Below are positions 1-8,327 of a stretch of 64,000 nt of DNA, in pieces. This stretch comes from Caballeronia sp. LZ062 (GTDB lineage Bacteria; Pseudomonadota; Gammaproteobacteria; Burkholderiales; Burkholderiaceae), in NCBI RefSeq assembly GCF_031450785.1, contig NZ_JARTWB010000002.1, positions 2,852,001 to 2,916,000 of the forward strand, in the 5' to 3' direction. The notes beneath the pieces were generated by a model. The model was given only the letters and a program-made list of their open reading frames with translations. It had not been told where the DNA came from and searched no databases. The position numbers and the translations under genes are program-made. Within the stretch, counting starts at the first letter, position 1, and each line of letters starts with the position of its first letter.

Positions 1-1
1 A

Positions 2-892
2 CCGCCAATCAGCGCCGAGCCGGATATGCCCGATGCGCCCCCGGGCATCTGGTATTTCCCGACCCTCACGGTCGAGCTTGAAGAGTGCGAATCTCTGGAG
101 GACGTCATCGAATCCATGAGAAGTACCTTCGTTGCCGAAATCCAAGACCCGACATTTGGGCAGAAAGCAATCTTCCGAGCGCTAAAGGGACGTGACGCGA
201 AGATTGCAGCGATTGCCGCTTGCCTTTTGTTGAACGTGGGCCTATTCATCTTGGACGGCGCCGACGTTGAACACATTGGATGCGACTTCGAGGGCATCCT
301 CGCTTTTGCCGTGAAGTTGAAATCGTACGGCATACCGGTTCTTCTCTCCTGCACCGATGCGTTCTTCCGTCGTGCTTCGCTGGGTTCCTCACGAACTGGT
401 AAAGCCCTCAATGGGACCATCGTCACGCTCCGCCCCTTCAAAGCACCCGATGAGCTAAAGGGGGACGTGGTGTTCGATGACGAGAATAGCGACCTCGACT
501 TCGATGAGTGGACAAGCTATTGCGTGTTCTTTTGGTTGGGCGGTCTGTTCGGCGATAGGAGTCGCCCGATGCCGAAAGGGCTGCCGGCGTGGACATACGA
601 GATTTGCATGGGTCGCATTGGGTGGCTCGCGGCAGGTTTCAAGGCGCTGCACGAGAAGCTCGTCTGGTGTCCGGACACCGTGCTGACAGAGGTCTTCGTG
701 ACCAGCTTCTTCGAGGAGCAACTCGCCTATTGTCAGGATGCACGTCTTGCTCTTAAGGCAGCTCAAAGCAACCAAACGGTGAATGAAACAGACTTCACAC
801 GGTTCATGGACCATTTCGAGGCGAATGCTGCCGAGCAACTGAAGTTCCTTCCAACCCTTGCTATCGCGCCCAGAACCCGGGCGCGCCGCTAA
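2..892 (+). CDS. tnsC: Tn7-like TnsC/TniB-type AAA+ ATPase, 5'-truncated by window edge
   Basis: The reading frame is open from base 2, so the 296 visible residues are the C-terminal part; the Walker A loop must lie upstream of the window. In Tn7-type elements TnsC is the ATPase that links a target selector (TniQ/TnsD) to the TnsA/TnsB transposase. A hydrophobic strand with ILDGAD (about residue 83) sits where Walker B is expected and IPVLLSCTD where the sensor-1 strand is expected. The glutamate usually found after the Walker B aspartate is replaced by glycine. The family call rests on this spacing and on the neighbours, not on a strong motif. It ends one base before the likely GTG start of the first TniQ gene. 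Confidence 0.72.
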   Translation, partial: PPISAEPDMPDAPPGIWYFPTLTVELEECESLEDVIESMRSTFVAEIQDPTFGQKAIFRALKGRDAKIAAIAACLLLNVGLFILDGADVEHIGCDFEGILAFAVKLKSYGIPVLLSCTDAFFRRASLGSSRTGKALNGTIVTLRPFKAPDELKGDVVFDDENSDLDFDEWTSYCVFFWLGGLFGDRSRPMPKGLPAWTYEICMGRIGWLAAGFKALHEKLVWCPDTVLTEVFVTSFFEEQLAYCQDARLALKAAQSNQTVNETDFTRFMDHFEANAAEQLKFLPTLAIAPRTRARR

Positions 893-893
893 C

Positions 894-2618
894 GTGTCTC
901 TCCTCTTGAGACCAGCGTTCCCCGATGGGGAACTGGTCAACGGATATCTCAGGCGAGTGTCCGACCTACATGAGAATCAGTCGTTGGCCCTGCTCTGTCG
1001 AAGATTGCTCGCGCGAAAGACAGGGCTCGACGGAATGCCGAGTTGCTTGGCCGAGTTTCATTCATCGATAGGACATCTGTACTGTGATGTTGAGACGCTT
1101 TTGTCTCGCCATACCTACCTCGACTACTACAGTTGCGGCCTGCCGGTGAATCGTCTCGGCGAGCAACGAGCGCGACTGTTGGGCAAGCTTCGTGGACCGG
1201 TACGGCTGTGCAGATTGCCGGTGTTGTTCACGCCTTCGGAGGGCGAGCATCTTGTTTGCACTGAATGCCTTTTGCTATCAGCGCACACATATCCTTTCGA
1301 ATTTGTACATCGGAATCACGTTGCGCCTTTCGTGACGGTCTGTGGCACACACGGCCGCCCGCTGGAATCACCTGGAACACAGGGTCTACTGTTCGACCAG
1401 CTATGTAGGTCATCGCCGACTCAGCGGCAATTGCTCTGTGCAATTGAGTTCGCGAAACGCACCACAGATTGCATCGAGGGTGGGCTTTTTGGCCTCATGT
1501 ATCAGAGGGAGAACGTGAGGAGGGCTTTATTAGAGGCGGGCTGGATTGCAGACGGAGGCCGAATCCATCTCGCACAGTTGATTGAGGAGTTCAAGCTCTT
1601 CTTTGACTCGTCGTTTGCGGACGAGCGGCTAGCCTTGCTACTGAGTTCACATGACCACGTTCATAACGCGATTCGGGCGTTGATGCGACCCGACCATGCG
1701 CTGCATCCGGTGTGGTGCATTCTGCTGGTCTGGTTCGCACAAGACTGTTCGTATTGGCAACATCGGCCGTCGGTCCGTGCTCGACAAGAGCAAGTCCGTC
1801 TCCCTGAGGACCATGAGATTGCCCAGCTCCTAGGAAAGCATGGTTCGCTGAACAAGGTGGCTCTGGAAGCTGGGGTAGACAAACATCGATTGGCGATGCG
1901 ATGCAGGCTTGTTGGTATCGCATTCACGCCGCGCGAACGGCACGTCGACGACAGCCAACTGAAGGCGGTTACGCGCTTGTTCGAAGACGGTCGACGACCA
2001 GCGGAGATAGTTCGACTGACCCGAATGTCGAGTGCAACCGTCTATCGGATTTTGGGGGCTTTGCCGGACCTCTTGGCAACGAAGCGGAAAGCTGCGAGCC
2101 GCAGGCGAACAGATGCAGCCAAGCGGCGCTGGACATCCCTTTGTCGAGCAAATCCGCTTGCAGGTGTGGCGAATCTTAGAGCGAAAGCGCCTGCGGTCTA
2201 CGCGCAGCTGCAGCGCAACGCATGTGGGTGGCTGTCCCAGCATAGCCCCGAGCGAGCGCGAAGCCGCCGGCGCGCTGGCTCGAAGCGCGCTCCACAGCTG
2301 GTGCGCACGATGAGTTTGGCAGCAAATCTTGCTGCGACCGAGTGCAGCCGACGTGACCGGCCGCCAGAAAGACGTTCGAGATACCGCATGCAACAAAAGT
2401 TAGGGTTGTCCGAATACGCATTCGAAACGACCGAGCATGACGCAAGAAGCACCTCGTTACTTCAATCTCGCAGCGAGGCGATTGCGAACAGCATTGATTG
2501 GGCAAGCAGACGATTGCCGGCAGGACTTGGGGCGACTTTGTGGCGGCTCGGTAAGGCTGCGAGTCTGCGAACCTCCACAGTGAGACACGAGATTAAGAGG
2601 AGGAGAGGTGCATCGTGA
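894..2618 (+). CDS. tniQ: TniQ/TnsD-family target-selection protein 1
   Basis: A 574-residue protein if the GTG at 894 is used, one base after the tnsC stop; a TTG at 858 is also in frame but would add a poor N-terminus. The start reads LLRPAFPDGELVNGYLRR, the usual TniQ opening. A C3H zinc centre is visible: C122, C125, C150 and H153 (CTEC ... VCGTHG). Two helix-turn-helix-like segments follow (about residues 312-340 and 365-390), then a basic, poorly conserved C-terminus. TniQ/TnsD proteins bind attachment-site DNA or a guide complex and recruit TnsC. It overlaps the next gene by 11 bases, so the two are likely translationally coupled. Confidence 0.8.
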   Translation: MSLLLRPAFPDGELVNGYLRRVSDLHENQSLALLCRRLLARKTGLDGMPSCLAEFHSSIGHLYCDVETLLSRHTYLDYYSCGLPVNRLGEQRARLLGKLRGPVRLCRLPVLFTPSEGEHLVCTECLLLSAHTYPFEFVHRNHVAPFVTVCGTHGRPLESPGTQGLLFDQLCRSSPTQRQLLCAIEFAKRTTDCIEGGLFGLMYQRENVRRALLEAGWIADGGRIHLAQLIEEFKLFFDSSFADERLALLLSSHDHVHNAIRALMRPDHALHPVWCILLVWFAQDCSYWQHRPSVRARQEQVRLPEDHEIAQLLGKHGSLNKVALEAGVDKHRLAMRCRLVGIAFTPRERHVDDSQLKAVTRLFEDGRRPAEIVRLTRMSSATVYRILGALPDLLATKRKAASRRRTDAAKRRWTSLCRANPLAGVANLRAKAPAVYAQLQRNACGWLSQHSPERARSRRRAGSKRAPQLVRTMSLAANLAATECSRRDRPPERRSRYRMQQKLGLSEYAFETTEHDARSTSLLQSRSEAIANSIDWASRRLPAGLGATLWRLGKAASLRTSTVRHEIKRRRGAS

Positions 2619-4257
2619 TGGGATAGAAGGTCGGCTTCTTTTACGTTCGAAGATTCAGAAGGAGGAAGACGTTGTTGGATGCATCAGCCGCTTGTTCGAT
2701 TATCGAGCGGTCGATACGCGAAAGGAACTGATTGAGGCCTTTGGGAACACTTCAGCGCGTCTCGTCTGGTCGTTTCCGTCGCGATTGGAAACTGCGATAT
2801 CCCTTCTGCCGAAGGCCTTGCCGGAAGTGGAGGAGTTGGTCCGTGGTCACACGCGATTTCCGCTGTTCTCCCCGTTTCTCAGCAAATCATCGCGACGGCA
2901 ACTGTATATGCATCATAGGCGCATGGGGTACGCGTCGGCAGCAAGCTCTTTTGGAATGCATGACCGGTCTAGATTGGGCATCTGTCTAAAGTGTGTCGAG
3001 CAGGATTTAGCTAGCCGTAACCCAGGCTTCGCTTACTGGCGACGTGCTCACCTCATCCCAGGGGTTGCCTACTGTGTGGTTCATCAAGAGTTGCTCTACA
3101 CGTTCTGCGACGTATGCGAGTTTGGTCACCGACGAAACAATGAGCCACTGATGCCCGCTAAGCGGTGCCTGTGTGGCAAGGCGCTTCAGCGGATAGTGAA
3201 GCCAAGGCGTCAGAAGTCCGAAGACGCTCTGCTTGCTATTGATTCGATGGCTGTTGACTTGCTGCAAGGAAAGTGTGTCGCGGCGATTGAACCAGGACTG
3301 ATTCCGATGCACGCCCGTGGATATATGCAACGTACTGTACTACCAGAGCGGGTACACGTCAGGAAGGAGACGACCGCACTTCTCGATAACGCCATCGGAA
3401 GCGAGGGGCTACAACTTTTGAACATCGGTGGTAGTACCGTAAGCCGCCTACTCGGCGAGCTTCACGATGGCCAATATTTGATAAACCCGAGGCAAAACAC
3501 TGCGTTCGCCTATGCCGTATTCGGAGATTGGCAGGGTTTGAAGGAAGAGGTCGACCTTCGTCGAAACGACGTCGAAGCCTATTTGGCTTCTTCAACCTAC
3601 GTTCCCAAGCGGGTAAGGGAGGTCGAATCTGGTCGAACCGGTGAAATCAGCAAAAGGCTCGACCTGCTGAATGACGAGCAGCTCGCGGTCCGACGTCAGG
3701 AAGCTCGAGCCTTTATCGAAAAGGTGCTAGCAGAGCATCCGTCGATTACGAGACGGAAGCTAATAAAGATGAAGGGGGGGAAGAGGCACTTCTACTTTGC
3801 TTTCTATAAGGATTCTGATTGGTTCTCACGTGTGATGCCCGCGCGAACGCCCTCGCAACGCAAGGCGCTTGCTGCTCTCCAACTTTCCAAACAGGCTCAC
3901 GAGCCGTCAAAGGAAGAGATTCAGATGGCTAACCGAATCTACGCGCGCTGCGACCAACTGCTCCGTACAAAGCCGCTTGAACGCATCACGCGCGCCCGTC
4001 TCCTCAATAACACAAGGAACGAATCAGTGAAGGGCTGGGCAGAAAAGTCGCCGACCGTCCGCGAGGCGCTTGACGTGTGCGTCGACTCACCAGAGGAATA
4101 CACCGAAAGGCGCATCGGATACGTCTGCGAAAAAGTAAGGGAAATCTCGCTTTTTCATCCGTACGGGTCCAAGAACTCGTACCGAGGACTGAGCGAACGT
4201 CATGTCAAATTCCGTTTGAATAAGGCTATGAAATGGTTGAGAAAACACTCAAGATAA
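2608..4257 (+). CDS. tniQ: TniQ/TnsD-family target-selection protein 2
   Basis: 549 residues, starting at GTG 2608 with a strong Shine-Dalgarno (AGGAGGAG) inside the end of the preceding gene. The TniQ signature is clearer here: C126-x2-C129, then YWRRAHLIPGVAYCVVH with C156 and H159. A second zinc knuckle is probable at C167, C170, C187 and C189. The remaining 350 residues are charged and resemble the extended TnsD C-terminal DNA-binding region. It shares little sequence with the first TniQ beyond the zinc core, so the pair is not a recent duplication. The next gene begins 25 bases before its stop codon. It may recognise a fixed attachment site, but which site cannot be read from sequence. 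Confidence 0.82.
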   Translation: MHRDGIEGRLLLRSKIQKEEDVVGCISRLFDYRAVDTRKELIEAFGNTSARLVWSFPSRLETAISLLPKALPEVEELVRGHTRFPLFSPFLSKSSRRQLYMHHRRMGYASAASSFGMHDRSRLGICLKCVEQDLASRNPGFAYWRRAHLIPGVAYCVVHQELLYTFCDVCEFGHRRNNEPLMPAKRCLCGKALQRIVKPRRQKSEDALLAIDSMAVDLLQGKCVAAIEPGLIPMHARGYMQRTVLPERVHVRKETTALLDNAIGSEGLQLLNIGGSTVSRLLGELHDGQYLINPRQNTAFAYAVFGDWQGLKEEVDLRRNDVEAYLASSTYVPKRVREVESGRTGEISKRLDLLNDEQLAVRRQEARAFIEKVLAEHPSITRRKLIKMKGGKRHFYFAFYKDSDWFSRVMPARTPSQRKALAALQLSKQAHEPSKEEIQMANRIYARCDQLLRTKPLERITRARLLNNTRNESVKGWAEKSPTVREALDVCVDSPEEYTERRIGYVCEKVREISLFHPYGSKNSYRGLSERHVKFRLNKAMKWLRKHSR

Positions 4258-5228
4258 TCGGTGATTGCAGCCACCTTCCAGGCTCGCGCGCAGAAGGCGA
4301 ACGACTCCGCGGGCTAGCAGTGGCTGAGGGTAATCGACCGGCTCCCAAGTCTCGATGGTCGCTACCTGTCGAAATGGTCGAGCTTCCGGAAGAAGCAATT
4401 CCCCTACATTACGACCCTGACGACCCAGCTTCGATTCGGCTTCGACTGACGGGCGGACGTCCGGTGCTCGACTGGCCTATCGCCCTTCCCGAAACAGACC
4501 CACGTGGCGTCCTCAGCGCTGATTCGTTCGAGTGCTGGAAGAAAGCAAGCGATAGTCGTAAAGGCATAGCGGGTTATCACTACAGTTTCAAAGGCAGGGG
4601 GAAAGTAGCCTGTCACTCATGGCTGGAGGCGCGTCTGCTGCGTTGGTTTGAGATGCTGCCGTTTGTTGTCGAAATCCGCACTCAGTACCCGCAATGGAAC
4701 AGGGCGGAATTCCTCGGATACTGTCGGGCCGGCTGCCGCTATCCCGAGAACAAACTACGCACTATCGACTTCATGCTCAGGCTGTGCCGACCTGGACTCC
4801 CGTATCACGTCTATCACGGCGTTTCAGTCAAGCCAGAGGCTAAGCGACTCGACCCCCTCGTGGTCAGCAGACATGAGAAAGAGGCGGCGGGGTTGTGGGA
4901 GTGGGGCGGGACTCACGAGGTGATAACGGAGCAGACGGTTCCGGAGCAGGAGACCACCAACTACGAGCGCCTGCTTTCTTACATGGGAAAAGCAAGTACA
5001 GAAGAGATTGGTCGGCTTGCGGCGCCAGCAGCAGCTTTCGGGAAGGCACTCAATAAATCCAAAGCAAAAGGCCCGATGGACCGGGTCGTCGGGATGGTCG
5101 GCAAGCGCCACCGGTGGGACTTGAAAGAGTCGTATCGGGTACTGGGGGTGGCGTTCTTTCTGGGGCATCTCCGTTGGGACCACAGATACCCTGTCCACCC
5201 GCTTGAGGACATGTTTCTCTTGAAGTAA
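4233..5228 (+). CDS. tnsA: TnsA-like transposon-end endonuclease
   Basis: 331 residues; ATG at 4233 overlaps the preceding gene. TnsA cuts the 5' strands at the transposon ends so that, with TnsB, the element is fully excised (cut-and-paste). The restriction-enzyme-like catalytic core is readable: E132 in HSWLEARLLRW, D179 in TIDFML and K200 in GVSVKP, matching the E-D-(Q)xK pattern of Tn7 TnsA. A long N-terminal extension of about 120 residues precedes the nuclease core, and a C-terminal segment (about residues 245-331) could be the TnsC-contacting part. Presence of TnsA separates this element from Tn5053/Tn402-type elements, which lack it. Confidence 0.86.
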   Translation: MVEKTLKIIGDCSHLPGSRAEGERLRGLAVAEGNRPAPKSRWSLPVEMVELPEEAIPLHYDPDDPASIRLRLTGGRPVLDWPIALPETDPRGVLSADSFECWKKASDSRKGIAGYHYSFKGRGKVACHSWLEARLLRWFEMLPFVVEIRTQYPQWNRAEFLGYCRAGCRYPENKLRTIDFMLRLCRPGLPYHVYHGVSVKPEAKRLDPLVVSRHEKEAAGLWEWGGTHEVITEQTVPEQETTNYERLLSYMGKASTEEIGRLAAPAAAFGKALNKSKAKGPMDRVVGMVGKRHRWDLKESYRVLGVAFFLGHLRWDHRYPVHPLEDMFLLK

Positions 5229-5259
5229 ATCTATCAACCAACCACGAAAGGAGTGCAAG

Positions 5260-7539
5260 ATGCGTAATAGGGACTACTACGGATATAGGGTGTTGACGTT
5301 CAGCAAATATCAGTCGTTTATTCAAATCCTTCCAAATGGAAAGCAGACGTTGTATCGATACCTCGGGGAGAACGAGCATTTCATCTACGCGGTGAAGCTT
5401 GGTGAGCAGTCGGTCGGCGGACAGCTCGTTATCACTGAGAGCGATGCCTTGCTTGAAAACCGGGAAGCGCTTAAGCGGCCGAAAGCCGAGAGCCTGTTTC
5501 GCGCGGGCATGCTCAAACCTGTCATGGAGCGTGCGATTCCGCCGGAGATGGAGGATGACGAAGCTATTGAGTTTCGTATCCGGCACAAGCAGGAGCTCGG
5601 AAAGGAAGACGTTCGGGATATGACGTCCCGTCGGCGGATGATGGCGTATATAGAAGGTACCTTTGGTGACGAGCCGCTTCGGGATGCGACGACATACTCC
5701 GAAATGGTCAAGTGCGTCAGTGACCTCTTTCAGGTCGACCCGAAAACCGTCAGGAAGTATTACGAGCGCCATCTGTTCTACGGCGGCCACAGAAATGCCA
5801 CAGCGGAACAGCACTGGAGGAAGGGCGGACCGAAGAAGAAGAGGCGAGGACTGAAAAAAGACGGGGTATTCGTGTTGCAAGGTCGCAAGCCGTCAACACA
5901 ACGGATTGACCCAGATTCCAATCTCGGCCGAAAGCAGCTCCGGCCACGAATGTTGACGCGATGGGTCAGCTTCATTCGTGAGCACGCCTCGAAACTGTAT
6001 TTGACCATCGTAGATTTGCTGGACCGCTTCAAGCTCAAGCTTGTTGGATACAACAGTGATAAGGATGGTGAAACCCAATATTTTCCCGTCGACCCCCGCC
6101 ACTACCCACCCGAGTCGTCGATGCTTGAGGAAGGGCAGAAGGCGCTGGTCGAGGCGCGGATAGAGCTGAGGCGACGTCAGAACGAAGGCAAGAGAGCGGG
6201 CAGCACCGCACAGCTTGCCGATGGGGACTTGAATGTCTTCGATATTGACGGGACGGTAGCGACAAACCTCATTCGGTTTGGCAACGAAATCATCCAGATT
6301 GACGGGGCTCAACAGCCCACGTTTCTGGTCGTTATGGATAGAGGCAGTCGCTGCTGTGTTGGTCACTACGTGACGATGGGAAACGAGAACACTGATGCGT
6401 ATCTCGCGTCCATGTTCAGCGCCTACACCGACAAAGAGCGCGAGTTGTTGCGCTGGGGCGTACCGAGTTTGGACGGGATGGTCTACGGGTGCGCGAGAAA
6501 AATCTTCGTCGACCGCTATGCTGGAATTTCGGAGAAGATGCAACACGCAATCGTGAGTCGCATGCAAGACCAGCTACTCATGGCCGAGCCGGGAGACCCT
6601 GAAGGCAAAGGTGACGTAGAAAACCTTATTGGTTTTCTGCAGAGGGAACTCCGCCACCTTCCGGGCTCGACGTACCAAGAACCCGTCAAGGGCACTGGGG
6701 ACGAGAAAGACGAAGTCCGCTCGCGGAATCGTTTGAAACGGAAGGACGCCCCGCGCGGTGAGATAGCAACGTTTCGCCAATTCATGCAAGCGTTTCTAAC
6801 TGCCATAAGCAAATACAACCTCACCGCTGACGTCTCGCATTTGCGAACGACGGAGATGGCAAAAGCAGGGGTGGCGCCGGTTCCGAAAGAGGTCTTCCTC
6901 TACAACCAGAGCCTTCAGCGCGGAGATGCCTCGTGGGACTGGCCCGAAGAAAAAATCTTCCGGAAGCTTTCAGTGCCATTCGAAAGGTCGGTGAGCGACG
7001 GCCATATCACCTTGGCGAAACGGAAGTACACCTCCCCTCTGCTGCAACAACAAGCAATGGAGTACAGCAAACGTAACGGCGGAAAGAATCTCACGGTGCG
7101 GGGCTTCGAATTGTTCACGTCCCCGCTACATCTCCTTTGGGACAACAACGGAACCCTGGAGCGTCTTGATGCAACGGAGGGCACGCTGAAAGTCTACGGT
7201 GATGGCTATCGATTTCTCCACGACTACCTGAGCAACTTGTCAAACGCGGATTTGGCGAAGAAACGGGATACAGAGCGCTTCCATCCGCCTGTGACCAAAG
7301 CCCCTTCGAACTCGATTTCGCGCGGCAAAGAGGCGATGATGAAAAAGGTGGATGGCTTTATCAAGAGGGTAACGAAAGCGGAGGCGAAGGAGGCCGCGAC
7401 CGAACATGGCCGGCGTGACGACACGCTTGACCTGATTGACCGCGTGGCTGTTAAGGCCGACTCGGAAGCAAAGAAGCGACCGGTGGTAGAGGAATATCAG
7501 TCTCAACGCCCCCGTCGACGGGTCGCCGCGGATTGGTGA
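5260..7539 (+). CDS. tnsB: TnsB-like DDE transposase (Mu/Tn7 type integrase core)
   Basis: 759 residues, ATG 5260 with AAAGGAG about eight bases upstream. TnsB binds the element ends and makes the 3' cuts and joins. An N-terminal DNA-binding part with HTH-like stretches (about 145-175) precedes the RNase H-fold catalytic core: D330 in FDIDGTV, D418 in IFVDRY and E454 in GKGDVENL. Spacing from the second D to E is exactly 35 residues, as in the DD(35)E family. A Mu-type C-terminal beta-barrel region follows (about 580-680), then a charged tail with many K/R, plausibly the TnsC contact. It is the last gene of the module and reads toward the presumed element end. Confidence 0.92.
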   Translation: MRNRDYYGYRVLTFSKYQSFIQILPNGKQTLYRYLGENEHFIYAVKLGEQSVGGQLVITESDALLENREALKRPKAESLFRAGMLKPVMERAIPPEMEDDEAIEFRIRHKQELGKEDVRDMTSRRRMMAYIEGTFGDEPLRDATTYSEMVKCVSDLFQVDPKTVRKYYERHLFYGGHRNATAEQHWRKGGPKKKRRGLKKDGVFVLQGRKPSTQRIDPDSNLGRKQLRPRMLTRWVSFIREHASKLYLTIVDLLDRFKLKLVGYNSDKDGETQYFPVDPRHYPPESSMLEEGQKALVEARIELRRRQNEGKRAGSTAQLADGDLNVFDIDGTVATNLIRFGNEIIQIDGAQQPTFLVVMDRGSRCCVGHYVTMGNENTDAYLASMFSAYTDKERELLRWGVPSLDGMVYGCARKIFVDRYAGISEKMQHAIVSRMQDQLLMAEPGDPEGKGDVENLIGFLQRELRHLPGSTYQEPVKGTGDEKDEVRSRNRLKRKDAPRGEIATFRQFMQAFLTAISKYNLTADVSHLRTTEMAKAGVAPVPKEVFLYNQSLQRGDASWDWPEEKIFRKLSVPFERSVSDGHITLAKRKYTSPLLQQQAMEYSKRNGGKNLTVRGFELFTSPLHLLWDNNGTLERLDATEGTLKVYGDGYRFLHDYLSNLSNADLAKKRDTERFHPPVTKAPSNSISRGKEAMMKKVDGFIKRVTKAEAKEAATEHGRRDDTLDLIDRVAVKADSEAKKRPVVEEYQSQRPRRRVAADW

Positions 7540-7819
7540 TTCGGCTCCTAAGGCTCGCTGTTTCGCGCAGGACGGCGGCCGGTAGTTGAACTGTTAAAGA
7601 CGGTCCGTGGAAGGGGTGATTTTTCTCGCTAGCCCTTACGGAGCAAGGGCGGGGACACTATCAATTCTATTTTGCCCCATTTCGGGGAATTGCCGGAGTT
7701 GTCGGGGTGAATTGGGATTCTCAAAAGCGTCCCTGAAATCTCGCTTCTCCAACTGCGACAAGGCTTTGAGCGATTTGTGAGGCGACTCGGGGGACGCTTT
7801 CATTCGGTAGGGGCAGCTC

Positions 7820-7848
7820 AAAAGCGTCTCTTAGGAGGCGCTTTTTTT
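7820..7848 (+). terminator. Intrinsic terminator downstream of tnsB
   Basis: An 11-bp stem (AAAAGCGTCTC pairing GAGGCGCTTTT, one G-U) with loop TTAG is followed by a run of seven T. It lies 280 bases after the tnsB stop and would end the transposition operon. Confidence 0.8.
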
Positions 7849-8166
7849 ATTGCCCGACAACTGCGTCGCTGTGGACAACCCTGTGGCCACTGCACCGCGA
7901 AAGCTGTTCGTCGTTTCTGCATAAGTCGGCGTGTCGCCGAAAGCGCCGAAAGTTGTCCTCGCGTCGCGCCGCAACTCGCGCGGCCATACCGAAGTTGTTT
8001 ACTCTGCAAGTCTCTGACTCGAAACGGGAGAAGCCGGTTATCCACTGAAACGCGGGCGGCTTGTTAACTACTACCACGTATACATATGCTCTTCTTTTGT
8101 TTACTTACGAGCGGCGGTGCGTGCAGAAAGACCGCAAGAAGCAACGGCAGGATTTATTTGCAATAC

Positions 8167-8187
8167 ACGTAAGACGTCCTACAAATA
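8167..8187. repeat. 21-bp near-direct repeat, copy 1 (possible operator)
   Basis: ACGTAAGACGTC followed by CTACAAATA. The second copy at 8268-8288 matches at 18 of 21 positions. This copy lies between a TTGCAA (8158) and TACAAA (8180) pair with 16-bp spacing that could be a -35/-10, so an operator role for the gar genes is plausible but unproven. Confidence 0.45.
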
Positions 8188-8267
8188 CAATCCCCTGCGA
8201 CCCACGTCTGGTCGCAATAGCTTCGGGTAAACACGGCTGCCTGGCAGGCAATAAACGACGCTACTCT

Positions 8268-8288
8268 ACGTAAGACGTCAGACAACTA
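8268..8288. repeat. 21-bp near-direct repeat, copy 2 (possible operator)
   Basis: ACGTAAGACGTC followed by AGACAACTA, 101 bases downstream of copy 1 and 40 bases before the garL start. The spacing is close to ten helical turns, which would suit two sites bound by one regulator. Confidence 0.45.
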
Positions 8289-8327
8289 TCAGCTTTGCGA
8301 AGCGCGCAGCCATCCCAAGGAGGCACC

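Larger units (their letters stand above)
7540..8327. other. Gene-free junction between Tn7-like module and resident gar genes
   Basis: No convincing reading frame. It must hold the element's right end if the gar genes are resident, as their higher GC suggests. It contains the tnsB terminator (7820-7848), three copies of AAAGCGTC in both orientations (7724, 7791-7800, 7821), a loose set of GAA(A)G(C/T)TGT words at 7899, 7948 and 7991, and a 21-bp near-direct repeat at 8167 and 8268. I could not fix a terminal inverted repeat or a 5-bp target duplication, because the other element end is outside the window. Confidence 0.6.

Noticed and set aside
7860-8050. DnaA-box-like words TGTGGACAA and TTATCCACT
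   Set aside because: Only two, each with one mismatch, with no AT-rich region or dnaA/dnaN neighbour; not an origin.
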